A program made the position numbers and the translations under genes. Shown one piece after another: positions 8,976 through 18,158 of a stretch of 64,000 bases of DNA. Position 1 is the first letter of the stretch, and each line of letters starts with the position of its first letter. Origin of the DNA: Streptomyces avidinii (lineage in GTDB: Bacteria; Actinomycetota; Actinomycetes; Streptomycetales; Streptomycetaceae); contig NZ_BMVL01000005.1 in NCBI RefSeq assembly GCF_014650695.1, positions 515,475-579,474 on the forward strand. Direction: 5' to 3'. Under the pieces are notes generated by a model that saw only the letters and a list, made by a program, of their open reading frames with translations, was not told the origin of the DNA and searched no databases.

Positions 8976-9731
8976 ATGCCCCGCATCACCCCCGACGGCG
9001 CCGGGCGGCGACGCCGACGGCATCTGCTCCTGCGACGACCGCTCGGCACCTGGACGGCCGTGGCGGTCACGGTGGCCGTCCTCGTCGCCGCCAATGTGGC
9101 CGTGCACCTCTGGTCGGGCCTGTGGGGCGTGCTTACTGCCCTCGTCGTCAGCGGCCTGCTGCTCGGTGTGCTCCGCGCGGCCGGCGGGACCCTCGCGGAC
9201 GCGGGCCTGGCCCCCGGCACGTACGCCCGCGGTGCGCGGTGGGCGCTGGCCCTGATCGGCCTGGTCGGTGTCGTCTACCTGGCCGGAGCCCTGCTGCCGG
9301 CCACCCGGGGGCTGTTCGAGGACCAGCGGTACGCCGGGATGGACGGGGGCGAGGTGCTGCTGCGCGCCTTCGTACTGGTGCCCCTCGGCACGGTCCTGGT
9401 CGAGGAGGTCGCCTTCCGCGGGGTGCTCTACGGCTTGGTGCGCCGCGCCCGCGGGGCGGTGTGGGCGACCGTCGCGTCGAGCGCGCTGTTCGGGCTGTGG
9501 CACGTGCTCCCGTCGCTGCACCTGGCGACCGCGAAGCCTGCCGTGGGCACGGTCGTCGGTCAGTCGGCGCTCGGAGCCGTTCTGGCGGTCCTGGGTGCCG
9601 TGCTGTTCACGGCGGCAGCGGGCGTCCTCTTCTGCGAACTGCGCCGCCGCAGCGACAGTCTGCTGGCCCCGATCGGCCTGCACTGGGCGGTCAACGCGCT
9701 CGGCTACCTCTTCGGCTTCCTGCTCCGCTGA
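8976..9731 (+). CDS. CPBP-family intramembrane glutamic endopeptidase
   Basis: A 251-residue polytopic membrane protein of the CPBP (CAAX protease and bacteriocin-processing, Rce1/Abi) family. An Arg-rich cytoplasmic N-terminus precedes about six to seven hydrophobic segments. The catalytic motifs are EEVAFRG near residue 142 (motif 1, catalytic Glu pair), FGLWHVLP near 171 (motif 2, His) and GLHWAVNALG near 232 (motif with His). The ATG at 8976 has GAGGTGG upstream. The gene is 120 bp downstream of the flavoprotein operon and converges on the membrane hydrolase gene. Its substrate is unknown; actinobacterial homologues are often linked to maturation of small membrane peptides, but nothing here identifies one. 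Confidence 0.85.
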   Translation: MPRITPDGAGRRRRRHLLLRRPLGTWTAVAVTVAVLVAANVAVHLWSGLWGVLTALVVSGLLLGVLRAAGGTLADAGLAPGTYARGARWALALIGLVGVVYLAGALLPATRGLFEDQRYAGMDGGEVLLRAFVLVPLGTVLVEEVAFRGVLYGLVRRARGAVWATVASSALFGLWHVLPSLHLATAKPAVGTVVGQSALGAVLAVLGAVLFTAAAGVLFCELRRRSDSLLAPIGLHWAVNALGYLFGFLLR

Positions 9732-9750
9732 CCGGGCTCCGCCGGCCGGG

Positions 9751-11430
9751 CTACTGCGGCGGCGAGACGATGTTCCTCAGCCGGTCCAGATCCTGGGCCG
9801 TGAACCCGTCGGGCCGCATCACGGCGTTCCACGCATCGACGTACGCGGCCTTGTACGTGTGGCCGTGGCCGTCCGGAACGCCCGTGGAGAACGGCAGGTC
9901 GGCGGTGACCTGCCAGAAGGTCACGAACGGGATCCAGACCATCGCCTCCAGCACGTCCGAGCCGGGCGCCTCACCGATCCAGTCGGGCTCGGTGAGGGCC
10001 AGCCGCGGGCTCCACCAGACGATCGGGTCGGACGGGTGCATGAGGTAGAGGACCCGCGTGCCGTCCCACGGCCGGTCCGCCGGAGGCATCCCGGCGGCCG
10101 GATCGTCGGTGAACCGGACGGTCCGGCCGTCCCGGAAGACGGGCCCGATCTCGGAACTGCCCGGGTCGCGGTCGTCGCTGAACTCGCGGAACAGGGTGTT
10201 GAAGTTGGGCGGGCCGGCGAACAGGGTGCCGGCGGTGCGGTTGCGCAGGTCGTACTCCCCGCTGAAGGCCGTCTCGCCGCCGAACGACCCCAGGCTCTCA
10301 CCCGCCACGAACAGCCGCGGGCGCTGGTCCTGGGGCAGCTTGGACCACTTGTCGTAGACCGCGTCGAAGAGGTCGCGGCCGGCCTCGCGCGCCTTGGACT
10401 GGTCGACCAGGTACGACATCCACGAGGGCAGGTACGAGTACTGGATCGCCACGCTGGCGGAGTCGCCGTTGCCGAGGTACTCGAACGAGTCCACGGCGGC
10501 GGGATCCACCCAGCCGCTGCCCGTGGTGGTCATCACGAGCAGGTTCTCGCGCTGGAATCCGCCCGCCCGTTCGAGGTCCGCGACGGCCCGCTCCGCCCGG
10601 GTCTCCGTACTGTCGGATGTCTCCAGTCCGGCGTAGGCCCGGACGGGCTCCTGCGCCGTGCGCCGGGTGAACGCGCCGATCTCCTGGGCCGTCGGTCCCT
10701 TGCCGGTGAACGCCCGGCCCTCCCTTCCCAGCGAGTCCCACGGCACCAGCGAGCCGGGCCCGCCCGAACGCAGGGACGACGTGGGCTGGTGCACGCCTTC
10801 CGGGGTCTCGGTGTCACGCAGCGAGAAGGCCTCGTTGGAGGCGTTGACGAAGCCGGACAGCAGCAGCCCGGAGAACGCGGCCCACGCCAGCCCCACCACC
10901 AGGACCCAGCCGACCACCCGCGCCGCCCGCCGGCCGATCCAGCGCCCGAGCAGACGGGCGGCCCGGTGGTACAGCGCGCGCAGACCCCGCCCGGCCAGCA
11001 GCAGGAGCAGGAAGACGAGAACCGCGACGAACGGGCAGGCGACAACGGTCAGGGCGTTGTGATCGGTGACCCCCATGAGCCGGCGGATCTCGTGCTGCCA
11101 GTACTGGCCGAGCCCGAAGGCGATACCGAAGAGCACGACCGCGCCGACCGCCAGGACGAGCCAGGACCGGCGTGAGGGAGTGCGCGCGTCCCGGTCTGCG
11201 AAGGCGCGCCACACGAAGGCGGCGACCACGCCCAGCCCGTAGCCGATGGCCGCGCTGATGCCGCAGACCAGACCCTGGAGTACGCCGCCGCGGGGGAGCA
11301 GTGACGGGGTGAAGGACAGGCATGCCAGCAGGAGCGCGCCCCAACAGCCGGGCAGCGTCAGGCGGGGCAACCAGCGGTGCGTGCGCGGAGCCGGTCCGTC
11401 CGAAGGAGGAACCGGCTGGTCATCGGTCAT
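9751..11430 (-). CDS. Membrane-anchored alpha/beta hydrolase (Abhydrolase_9 type)
   Basis: A 559-residue protein with four to five N-terminal membrane segments (residues 27-185, e.g. LTVVACPFVAVLVFLLLLLA) followed by a large extracytoplasmic domain. The latter holds a serine nucleophile elbow, GESLGS near residue 376, and later SDPIVWW and GHGHTYK segments suited to supply Asp and His. The two-part architecture matches the actinobacterial Abhydrolase_9 family, where a membrane domain precedes an alpha/beta-hydrolase. The ATG at 11430 is preferred over the one at 11448 because GGAGG is 6 nt upstream of it. Substrate is unknown; a lipid or ester role at the outer membrane face is inference. Confidence 0.85.
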   Translation of the reverse strand: MTDDQPVPPSDGPAPRTHRWLPRLTLPGCWGALLLACLSFTPSLLPRGGVLQGLVCGISAAIGYGLGVVAAFVWRAFADRDARTPSRRSWLVLAVGAVVLFGIAFGLGQYWQHEIRRLMGVTDHNALTVVACPFVAVLVFLLLLLAGRGLRALYHRAARLLGRWIGRRAARVVGWVLVVGLAWAAFSGLLLSGFVNASNEAFSLRDTETPEGVHQPTSSLRSGGPGSLVPWDSLGREGRAFTGKGPTAQEIGAFTRRTAQEPVRAYAGLETSDSTETRAERAVADLERAGGFQRENLLVMTTTGSGWVDPAAVDSFEYLGNGDSASVAIQYSYLPSWMSYLVDQSKAREAGRDLFDAVYDKWSKLPQDQRPRLFVAGESLGSFGGETAFSGEYDLRNRTAGTLFAGPPNFNTLFREFSDDRDPGSSEIGPVFRDGRTVRFTDDPAAGMPPADRPWDGTRVLYLMHPSDPIVWWSPRLALTEPDWIGEAPGSDVLEAMVWIPFVTFWQVTADLPFSTGVPDGHGHTYKAAYVDAWNAVMRPDGFTAQDLDRLRNIVSPPQ

Positions 11431-11499
11431 GGCGCCCTCCGTGGACATCGTCCCCCCGCCCGGTCGCTCCTGCCATCCGGAGCCGGCGGCCCCGGCCGC

Positions 11500-13275
11500 T
11501 CACTCCTCGCCGGTGGGCCGTTCGGACGGAGCGGGAGGGGTCCACTGCGCTCCGGTGCGCAGCCGGAACGCGGCGACGGCGGCCTCCACGGTAGGGAAGA
11601 AGTGCCGGGGATCGATGGTCCGGGTGAGTTCGTACCGCTCGATCTTGTGCCGCACGGGGTCCTTGAGTTCGGCGAACACCAGGTGCACGTCCTTCGCGTT
11701 GAGCGACTCGTCGAGCTCCTCCAGGACGTCGGCGGCGGTGGTGTCCACGTCGGTCATCGGCTCGGCGGCGACCACGATCCAGCTGGGCCGCGGATCAGCG
11801 GCCGCCAGCCGCCGGACCTGGTCCCGGAAGTTCTTGGCGTTGGCGAAGAAGAGCGGGGCGTCGAACCGGTAGATCACCAGGCCCGTCAGCTGCTCGGCCC
11901 GCGGGTACGAACGGACGTCGTGGTAGCCCTCCAGGCCCGGCACCCGCCCGAGCACGGTGGCGTACGGCCACCAGGCGCGCCGGAAGACGTTGAGTACCGA
12001 CAGGGCCACGGCGATGGCGATGCCGGGCAGTACTCCGAGCAGGGCCACGCCGGCGAAGGCCGCGAAGCACAGCAGGAACTCCGCCCGGCGCTGGCGCCAC
12101 AGCCGCACGGCCCCCGGGATGTCGGCCAGCGACAACGACGCGGTGATGACGACGGCGGCCAGGGCCGGCTGGGGGAGGTTGCGGAACAGGCCCGGCGCCA
12201 GCACGAGCATGAGGATGATGAGCGCCGCTCCGACGACGCCGGTGAGCTGGCTCCTGGCCCCCGCCCGCTCCGCCACCGCCGTTCGGGACCCGCTGGTGCT
12301 GACGGGGAAGCCCTGGAAGAGCGCGGCCGCCAGGTTGGCCGCGCCGACGCCCGCCATCTCCTGGTTGCCGCGGACCTCCTGCCCCGTGCGCGCCGCGAAG
12401 GCGGACGCGTTGGAGATCGTGTCGGCCAGGGACACCAGGGCGATGCCCAGCGCACCACCGAGCAGCGGCACGAGGTCGGCCGCCCGTACGTCGGGGATCG
12501 TGAACGGCGGGAAACCTTCGGGCAGCACGCCGACCAGGCCGACGCCGTGCGCGCCGAGGTCGAGGACGGTGGTCGCGGCGATCGCCAGGACCACCATCGC
12601 GAGCACCGCGGGGATCTTCGGCAGGAAGCGCTGCAGGACCAGGATCAGGGCGATCCCGCCGAGGCCCACGGCGGCAGCGGCCGGCACAGCCGCCCCGTCG
12701 GCGAGTTGCTGGACCAGGCCGACGCACTCGCCGATGAGGCTGTCCGCCTCGACCTTGAAGCCGAGCAGCTTGGGCAGTTGGCCGACCAGAATGGTCAGGG
12801 CCAGGCCGTTCATGTAGCCGATCATCGTGGGTTTGGAGATGAGGTCGGCGATGAAGCCGAGCTTCGCCACCGAGGCCAGGATCATGATGGCCGCCACCAT
12901 GAGCGCGAGCATCGACGCCAGCGCGACGGCCCGGTCGGGATCACCGTCGGCCGCCACGAGCGGCAGCACGGTCGCGGCGATCATCGGCCCGAGCGAGGAA
13001 TCCGGGCCGAGCACGAGAATCCGGGACGGCCCGAACACCGCGTACCCGAGCAGACAGAGGATCGTCGTGTACAGGCCGGTGATCGCCGGCAGGCCCGCCA
13101 GCTCGGCGTACGCCATGCCCTGCGGCACCAGCAGCGTGGTCAGGACGACCCCCGCGACCAGGTCCTTCGACAACCACGCGCGCCGGTACGAGGACACCGC
13201 GCGGACCCCCGGGACGTAGCGCAGGCGGGCGAGCACTCCGCGGCTGCCCGGCCGCCCGGTCACGGACCTGGTCAC
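11500..13275 (-). CDS. SulP-family sulfate/bicarbonate transporter with STAS domain
   Basis: A 591-residue SLC26/SulP anion transporter. LRYVPGVRAVSSYRRAWLSKDLVAG and VPQGMAYAELAGLPAITGLYT are the family signature at the start of the membrane domain. SLADTISNASAFAARTGQEVRGNQE and FQGFPVSTSGSRTAV follow in the second half. From about residue 440 a cytosolic STAS domain begins (VIYRFDAPLFFANAKNFRDQV, then DTTAADVLEELDESLNAKDVHLVFAELKDPV). The GTG at 13275 has GGAAGG upstream. It begins 14 bp after the P-type ATPase stop, so the two are likely one transcript. Substrate could be sulfate, bicarbonate or another anion. Confidence 0.93.
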   Translation of the reverse strand: MTRSVTGRPGSRGVLARLRYVPGVRAVSSYRRAWLSKDLVAGVVLTTLLVPQGMAYAELAGLPAITGLYTTILCLLGYAVFGPSRILVLGPDSSLGPMIAATVLPLVAADGDPDRAVALASMLALMVAAIMILASVAKLGFIADLISKPTMIGYMNGLALTILVGQLPKLLGFKVEADSLIGECVGLVQQLADGAAVPAAAAVGLGGIALILVLQRFLPKIPAVLAMVVLAIAATTVLDLGAHGVGLVGVLPEGFPPFTIPDVRAADLVPLLGGALGIALVSLADTISNASAFAARTGQEVRGNQEMAGVGAANLAAALFQGFPVSTSGSRTAVAERAGARSQLTGVVGAALIILMLVLAPGLFRNLPQPALAAVVITASLSLADIPGAVRLWRQRRAEFLLCFAAFAGVALLGVLPGIAIAVALSVLNVFRRAWWPYATVLGRVPGLEGYHDVRSYPRAEQLTGLVIYRFDAPLFFANAKNFRDQVRRLAAADPRPSWIVVAAEPMTDVDTTAADVLEELDESLNAKDVHLVFAELKDPVRHKIERYELTRTIDPRHFFPTVEAAVAAFRLRTGAQWTPPAPSERPTGEE

Positions 13276-13288
13276 GGACCCGCCTTCC

Positions 13289-16009
13289 TCAGCCGGCCTT
13301 CGACCGGCGGGCCACGAGCTTGCCCAGCTCCCATACGAGCAGGAGCGCGAGGCCGGCCAGCACCGCCCAGCCGAACTGCCGCGCGTCGATCTCGGTCGTC
13401 CCGAGGATGCGCTGGAAGCCGTCCAGTTGGGTCACGAGCACCGCCAGCGCGAACTGGGCCAGGGCGACCCAGTTCATCTGTTTGCTGTCGAACGTCGACG
13501 TCGTCAGCACGGAATCCGTCTCGCTGCGGCACTCGAACGCCGCGACGATCAGGCAGAGCGAGAAGGCGGTGAAGGCGATCGACCGGCCCGTCGCCGTGCT
13601 CCCGTAGCGGCTCTCTCCGAGCTGGATCAGCCCGAGCAGGAGGACGGTGACCGCCAGTCCGCCCAGTCCGACCGTGACCAGCACGGGCCGCGTCAGCACC
13701 GACTCCCCGCGCGGCCGCGGTCTGCGCCGCATGAGTCCGGCGCTCTCCCGGTCGAAGCCGAGCGCGAAGCCGAACGAGGCGTTGACGACGAAGTGGATCC
13801 ACAGCACCTGCGGAGGGGTGAACGGCTCACCCGCGGCGATGTTGAAGACGGTGGCGCCGAGGAACGTCAGCACGAAGGTGACCAGCAGGAGTAGGACGAA
13901 CCGGATGTACTTGGTCAGGTTGTCGTAGATCGTCCGGCCCTGCTCCACGGCGTAGACGATGGTCGCGAAGTTGTCGTCGGAGAGGATCATGCGGCCGGCG
14001 TTCTTCGCCACGTCCGTGCCGCTGCCCATGGCGATACCGATGTCGGCGGCCTTGATGGCGGGCGCGTCGTTGACGCCGTCCCCGGTCATCGCCACGACCT
14101 CGCCCTTCTTCTTGAGCGTGTTCGCGAGCAGCACCTTGTGTTCCGGCGCGACCCGCCCCACCACCCCGATCCCCTCGATGCGGGCGAGCTGCTCCTCCTC
14201 GCTCATGGCGGCGAAGTCGGAGCCGAGCACCGCCTCGCCGGGGATCCCGATCTGCCGGGCGATCGCCGCACCCGTCGTGACGTCGTCCCCGGTCACCAGG
14301 CGGACCCGGATGTGCGCCGCCTGCGCGTCGGCCACCGCGGCCCGGGCCTCCTCACGGGGCGGATCGACCATGCCGACGAGACTGGTCATCCGCAGCCCGG
14401 TGACGTACGCGAGCAGGTCGCCGTCCGGATCGAAGCCGTCCGGGTCCAGGTCGCGCATGGCCGCGGCCATCACCCGGCGCCCCTCGCCGCCCATCCGCTC
14501 GCTCTCCTCCTCGGCCCGGCGGAGCAGGTCGGCGTCCCAGGGGACGCTCTCGCCCGCCGCGAGCGCGGTGGCGGCCCGCGCCATCACCGCCGGGGCCGCT
14601 CCCTTGACGAAGCAGCGAACGACCGGCCGCCCGGAGGCGTCGACCGCCGAGTGGAAGGTGGCCATCAGCTTGTACTCGGGGTCGAACGGGAGGGTGGCGA
14701 GGCGGGGCAGCGCGTCCCTCGTGGCATCGGTGTCCAGGCCGGCCTTGTGCGCGAGCACCAGCAGCGCGCCCTCGGTGGGGTCGCCCACCACCGCGCCGTC
14801 CACCAGCTTGGCGTCGCTGGCCACCACGTAGGGCAGGATCGCGTCCTCGATCCCCGCGGCGGACCCGGCCGCGTGGTGGACCTTGCCCTCGAGTCCGTAG
14901 CCCGTGCCCGAGACGGTGTACCGGTCGGTCGGGCTCAGCACCTCGACGGCGGTCATCTGGTTCATGGTCAGGGTGCCGGTCTTGTCCGAGTTGATCGCCG
15001 AGGTGAACGCCAGCGTCTCCACCGACGGCAGCTCCTTGACGATGGCGTTCCGCTTCGCCAGGTTCAGACTCCCGACCGACAGGATCGCCTGGGTCACCGT
15101 CGGCAGTGCCTCGGGGATCGCCGCGATGGCCAGCGAGACCGCGCTGACGAACAGCACGTCCCAGGCCTGGTCCCGCTGGCGTCCCAGGGCGAACATCACG
15201 ATCATGGTCAGGCCCGCAGCCGCCGTGATCCACAGGGTCAGCCGGTCGAGCTCCCTGGTCAGCGGCGGCACCTCCTTCTCGGTGGCCGCCAGCATTCCGG
15301 AGATCTTGCCGAGCTCGGTGCCCGCACCGGTCGCGGTGACGACCATGACGCCGCTGCCGTGGGTGACCGGGGTGTTCATGAACGCCGTGTTGGTCCGGTC
15401 CCCGGGCGAAAGGTCGCTGCCCGGCAGCGCGCCGGTCTGCTTCGCGGCCGGCACGCTCTCGCCGGTGAGCGCCGACTCGTCGATCTGCAGGGCGCTGGCC
15501 TCGACGAGACGTCCGTCCGCCGGCACCTGGTCCCCGGCGGAGATCAGCACGACATCGCCCCCGACGAGCAGTTCGGCGGGGAGCTCGGCCTCCGTACCGT
15601 CCCTGCGCACCCGCGCCGTCGCCTTCATCATCGACTTCAGCGCGTTCATGGCGCTCTCGGCCTTGCCCTCCTGGCGCAGACCCACGACCGCGTTCAGCAG
15701 GGTCAGCACGATCAGCAGGATCGCGGTGGTCCACTCCTGGATGACCAGCGAGACGATCGCCGCGGCCACGAGGACGAGCTGCATGTAACTGCGGTACTGC
15801 GCAAGGAAACGGCGCCAGGCCGGAGTCCGCTGCTCCTCGGGCAGCGCGTTCGGGCCGTGCGCGGCCAGGAGCTCGGCGGCCCGCGCGGCGGACAGGCCGG
15901 ACTCGGGATCGACACCGAACGCCGCCACGACCTCCTCGGGGGAGCGCGCGTACCAGCTGTCCCCGGCAGCCCGGGACCGTTCCGCCGGGGAATCCGACCG
16001 CACCGTCAT
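13289..16009 (-). CDS. P-type cation-transporting ATPase (type II-like)
   Basis: A 906-residue P-type ATPase of the plasma membrane. It shows the N-terminal cation-ATPase region (RSPEEVVAAFGVDPESGLSA), the actuator motif LTGESVP, the TM4 ion motif IPEALPT, the phosphorylation site SDKTGTLT, the hinge MTGDGVNDAPAIKAADIGIAMG, and a C-terminal block of membrane helices. The TM4 IPEALP resembles the IPEGLP of type II (Ca2+/Na+/Mg2+-like) pumps, not the CPx of heavy-metal pumps. The ATG at 16009 follows GGAGG by 7 nt, so the apparent extension to 16042 is not needed. The downstream anion transporter and the upstream polyphosphate kinase make an ion/phosphate homeostasis unit plausible. Ion specificity is not resolved. 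Confidence 0.93.
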   Translation of the reverse strand: MTVRSDSPAERSRAAGDSWYARSPEEVVAAFGVDPESGLSAARAAELLAAHGPNALPEEQRTPAWRRFLAQYRSYMQLVLVAAAIVSLVIQEWTTAILLIVLTLLNAVVGLRQEGKAESAMNALKSMMKATARVRRDGTEAELPAELLVGGDVVLISAGDQVPADGRLVEASALQIDESALTGESVPAAKQTGALPGSDLSPGDRTNTAFMNTPVTHGSGVMVVTATGAGTELGKISGMLAATEKEVPPLTRELDRLTLWITAAAGLTMIVMFALGRQRDQAWDVLFVSAVSLAIAAIPEALPTVTQAILSVGSLNLAKRNAIVKELPSVETLAFTSAINSDKTGTLTMNQMTAVEVLSPTDRYTVSGTGYGLEGKVHHAAGSAAGIEDAILPYVVASDAKLVDGAVVGDPTEGALLVLAHKAGLDTDATRDALPRLATLPFDPEYKLMATFHSAVDASGRPVVRCFVKGAAPAVMARAATALAAGESVPWDADLLRRAEEESERMGGEGRRVMAAAMRDLDPDGFDPDGDLLAYVTGLRMTSLVGMVDPPREEARAAVADAQAAHIRVRLVTGDDVTTGAAIARQIGIPGEAVLGSDFAAMSEEEQLARIEGIGVVGRVAPEHKVLLANTLKKKGEVVAMTGDGVNDAPAIKAADIGIAMGSGTDVAKNAGRMILSDDNFATIVYAVEQGRTIYDNLTKYIRFVLLLLVTFVLTFLGATVFNIAAGEPFTPPQVLWIHFVVNASFGFALGFDRESAGLMRRRPRPRGESVLTRPVLVTVGLGGLAVTVLLLGLIQLGESRYGSTATGRSIAFTAFSLCLIVAAFECRSETDSVLTTSTFDSKQMNWVALAQFALAVLVTQLDGFQRILGTTEIDARQFGWAVLAGLALLLVWELGKLVARRSKAG

Positions 16010-16079
16010 GGTTGTGCCTCCGATCCGGGGCCGCGGACGCATCCGGGCCGGCCGTACGCCGTACGCCGTCCGAGGGCCG

Positions 16080-17111
16080 CTAGCGGCCCTTCTTCCTCGC
16101 CCTGCCCTTGGCCCTGGCCCTGCCCCTGCGCCCGGCCCTGTCCTCGTCCCCGTGTCCGCCGGCCCGGGCCCCCGCCGGATGCCGGGCGGCGTACGGATCG
16201 GCCGGCGCCCCGGCAGGGGCCTCCCGCTCCAGGCCCCGTTTCGCGACGAGGAGGTCCTTGCGCACCTCCTCCGCCACCTCGGGGTACTGCGGATCGATCT
16301 CCATCAGGGTGTGCGCGAGGATCGCCGCCGCGGAGATGCGCGCGAACCACTTCCGGTCCGCCGGTACGACGTACCACGGCGCCCACTTCGTACTCGTGGC
16401 CGACAGCATCTCGGAGAAGGCGTCCTGGTAGTCGTCCCACCGGCGCCGCTCCCGGACATCGGCGGCGGAGAACTTCCAGTTCTTCTCCGGCAGGTCGATC
16501 CGTTTCAGGAAGCGGGTGCGCTGCTCCTCCTTGGACAGGTTCAGGAAGATCTTCACCACCTTGAACCCGTTGTCCGTGAGGTAGTGCTCCCAGCGGTTGA
16601 TCTCGCGGTAGCGGCGGTCCCAGAGGCCCTCCCCGAGCGCGCGCTCCGGCAGCTTCTGGCGCAGGAGGACCTCGGGGTGGACCCGTACGACGAGGACCTC
16701 CTCGTAGTGCGAGCGGTTGAAGATGGCGATCTCGCCGCGCGAGGGCAGCCGCCGGGCGTAGCGCCACAGGTAGTCGTGGTCGAGTTCCTCGGCGGACGGC
16801 ACTTTGAAGCTGCTGACCCGGACGCCCTGGGGGTTGACGCCGCTCATCACGTGGCGGATCGTCCCGTCCTTGCCGCCGGCATCCAGCGCCTGGAGGCAGA
16901 GCACCACGCCGTACGTGCCCTGGGCGGCCAGCCGTTCCTGGTACTCGGCGAGCAGCGACACTCCGGTCCGCAGCAGCTCGACGCCGTCCCGCTTCTTCAT
17001 GCCGGCCTTGTAGCGGGGGTCGAAGTCGCGGGCCAGGTGCACCTCGGATCCGGGTCGTACCCGCAGTGGCTCGATGAAGTCGGCGATGCGTTCTGCTCTG
17101 TGGTCCGCCAT
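16080..17111 (-). CDS. ppk2: PPK2-family polyphosphate kinase
   Basis: A 343-residue polyphosphate-dependent nucleotide kinase that moves phosphate between polyphosphate and nucleotides. The P-loop DAGGKDG is near residue 76, followed by SSFKVPSAEELDHDYLWR, the NRSHYEEVLVVRVHPE segment and YREINRWEHYLTDNG, all PPK2 hallmarks. After about residue 290 comes a low-complexity, strongly basic tail (RAKGRARKKGR) beyond the catalytic fold, suitable for binding polyphosphate or nucleic acid. The start ATG at 17111 shares one nucleotide with the stop of the upstream three-helix protein (TGATG), so translation is coupled. Subclass (class I ADP-forming or other) is not assigned. Confidence 0.9.
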   Translation of the reverse strand: MADHRAERIADFIEPLRVRPGSEVHLARDFDPRYKAGMKKRDGVELLRTGVSLLAEYQERLAAQGTYGVVLCLQALDAGGKDGTIRHVMSGVNPQGVRVSSFKVPSAEELDHDYLWRYARRLPSRGEIAIFNRSHYEEVLVVRVHPEVLLRQKLPERALGEGLWDRRYREINRWEHYLTDNGFKVVKIFLNLSKEEQRTRFLKRIDLPEKNWKFSAADVRERRRWDDYQDAFSEMLSATSTKWAPWYVVPADRKWFARISAAAILAHTLMEIDPQYPEVAEEVRKDLLVAKRGLEREAPAGAPADPYAARHPAGARAGGHGDEDRAGRRGRARAKGRARKKGR

Positions 17112-17437
17112 CAGCCCTCGGCCTCCCCCTTGCGTGCCGGGCCGGGAACGGCGCGGAAGGCGGCGGCGAGCGCCTTCCGGGACCTGCGCTCGGCCAGGAT
17201 CGGGACGTAGTTCCTGACCCGGGCCCCGCGGAAGGAGTCGTAGGCGGCCGTGACCGCCGCCTCCACGGTGGCCGGGTCGACCGAGGGGTAGGCCGTCCTC
17301 AGCCGCTGGACGGTGTCCCGGACGGACGCGAGTTCCTCCGCAGGGGGCTGCACCTCGGCGGATTCCGGTGCCCCCGGTTCGTCGAGAACCTGGCCGGTGC
17401 CGGCCCGTTCCGCGCCCGCGAGCGTTTCAGCTGCCAT
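17111..17437 (-). CDS. Three-helix bundle dimerization domain protein
   Basis: A 108-residue soluble protein. The C-terminal two thirds (LASVRDTVQRLRTAYPSVD, TVEAAVTAAYDSFRGARVRNYVP, ILAERRSRKALAAA) match the small three-helix bundle family common in actinobacteria. These proteins resemble the N-terminal dimerization part of larger stress regulators. The ATG at 17437 (MAAETLAG) has AAGG upstream; an extension to 17479 is possible but lacks a site. The stop overlaps the ppk2 start by one base, suggesting co-expression with, and perhaps modulation of, the kinase. Confidence 0.7.
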   Translation of the reverse strand: MAAETLAGAERAGTGQVLDEPGAPESAEVQPPAEELASVRDTVQRLRTAYPSVDPATVEAAVTAAYDSFRGARVRNYVPILAERRSRKALAAAFRAVPGPARKGEAEG

Positions 17438-17547
17438 GTCCCACGACCTTCGGACCGTCGATCCGCACATTCCCGCCAACGGATGTGTCTCGGGGTCATT
17501 CTCTGCTCAACCGGACAAGATCGCCCTCTGTCGGACCGGAGGCGTCC

Positions 17548-17970
17548 TCAGCGCGCGGCAAGCCGCTCCATGAGGGCGGCGCTGCGCGCCAGCACCTCGC
17601 GCTCCTCGCCGGTGAGCTCCAGCTCGATGGCCTGGGCGAGCCAGCCCGCCCGGCGCCCGCGCTCCGCCTCCAGAGCGGCCTGTCCCGCGGGCGAGAGCTC
17701 CACCAGGGACTTGCGGCCGTCCGTGGGGTGCGCCCGGCGGACGACCAGCCCCTGTTCCATGAGCAGCCCGACCGAGCGGGCCATGGACTGGGGCCGTACG
17801 CGCTGATCCGCCGCCAGATCGCTGGTGGTCATGGCCCCGTTGCGATCGAGCGTGCCGAGCACGGAGGCCTGGCCGAGCGGGATCCGGTCCTCGTGCTTCA
17901 CGCGCCGCGTGAGTTTGCCCATCGCGGTACGCAGTTCGGTGGCGACGGCGGCGGGTTCCGGGATGGGCAT
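17548..17970 (-). CDS. MarR-family transcriptional regulator
   Basis: A 140-residue winged-helix regulator. Helices LGQASVLGTLDRNGAMTTSDLAADQ and VRPQSMARSVGLLMEQGLV form the recognition region, followed by the wing RRAHPTDGRKSLVELSPAG. The length is typical of MarR. The ATG at 17970 is chosen (MPIPEPAAV); reading further upstream would translate the repeat array and give a Cys-rich nonsense peptide. It is divergent from the enolase gene, and seven 13-bp repeats lie between them, the obvious candidate operator. Ligand unknown. Confidence 0.85.
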   Translation of the reverse strand: MPIPEPAAVATELRTAMGKLTRRVKHEDRIPLGQASVLGTLDRNGAMTTSDLAADQRVRPQSMARSVGLLMEQGLVVRRAHPTDGRKSLVELSPAGQAALEAERGRRAGWLAQAIELELTGEEREVLARSAALMERLAAR

Positions 17971-17997
17971 ACGGCACTTTAACCGGTGATCGCCAGC

Positions 17998-18088
17998 CAA
18001 GCTGTGCAGGTCAGCTGCACAGCAGAGCTGTACAGCCCAACTGAACAGCAGAACTGCACAGCTGAACTGAACAGCATTGCTGTAGAGT
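17998..18088. repeat. Seven tandem 13-bp units, core RCTGNACAGC
   Basis: Units start every 13 bp at 17998, 18011, 18024, 18037, 18050, 18063 and 18076. Their 10-bp cores are GCTGTGCAGG, GCTGCACAGC, GCTGTACAGC (a perfect palindrome), ACTGAACAGC, ACTGCACAGC, ACTGAACAGC and GCTGTAGAGT, each preceded by three variable bases. The outer units are the most degenerate. The array lies 27 bp from the MarR start and 70 bp from the enolase start. A multi-site operator for the divergent pair is the likely role. Confidence 0.85.
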
Positions 18089-18158
18089 CGATGGTGTCGC
18101 GGCACGCGCCAACGGTGTCGCAGCAGGCCGCGGCGTGCGTCAACGCGAAGGACCTCCC

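Noticed and set aside
17971..18105. N-terminal extension of the MarR regulator through the repeat array
   Set aside because: The array encodes a repetitive Cys/Ser peptide unlike MarR proteins, and its bases are better explained as operators.
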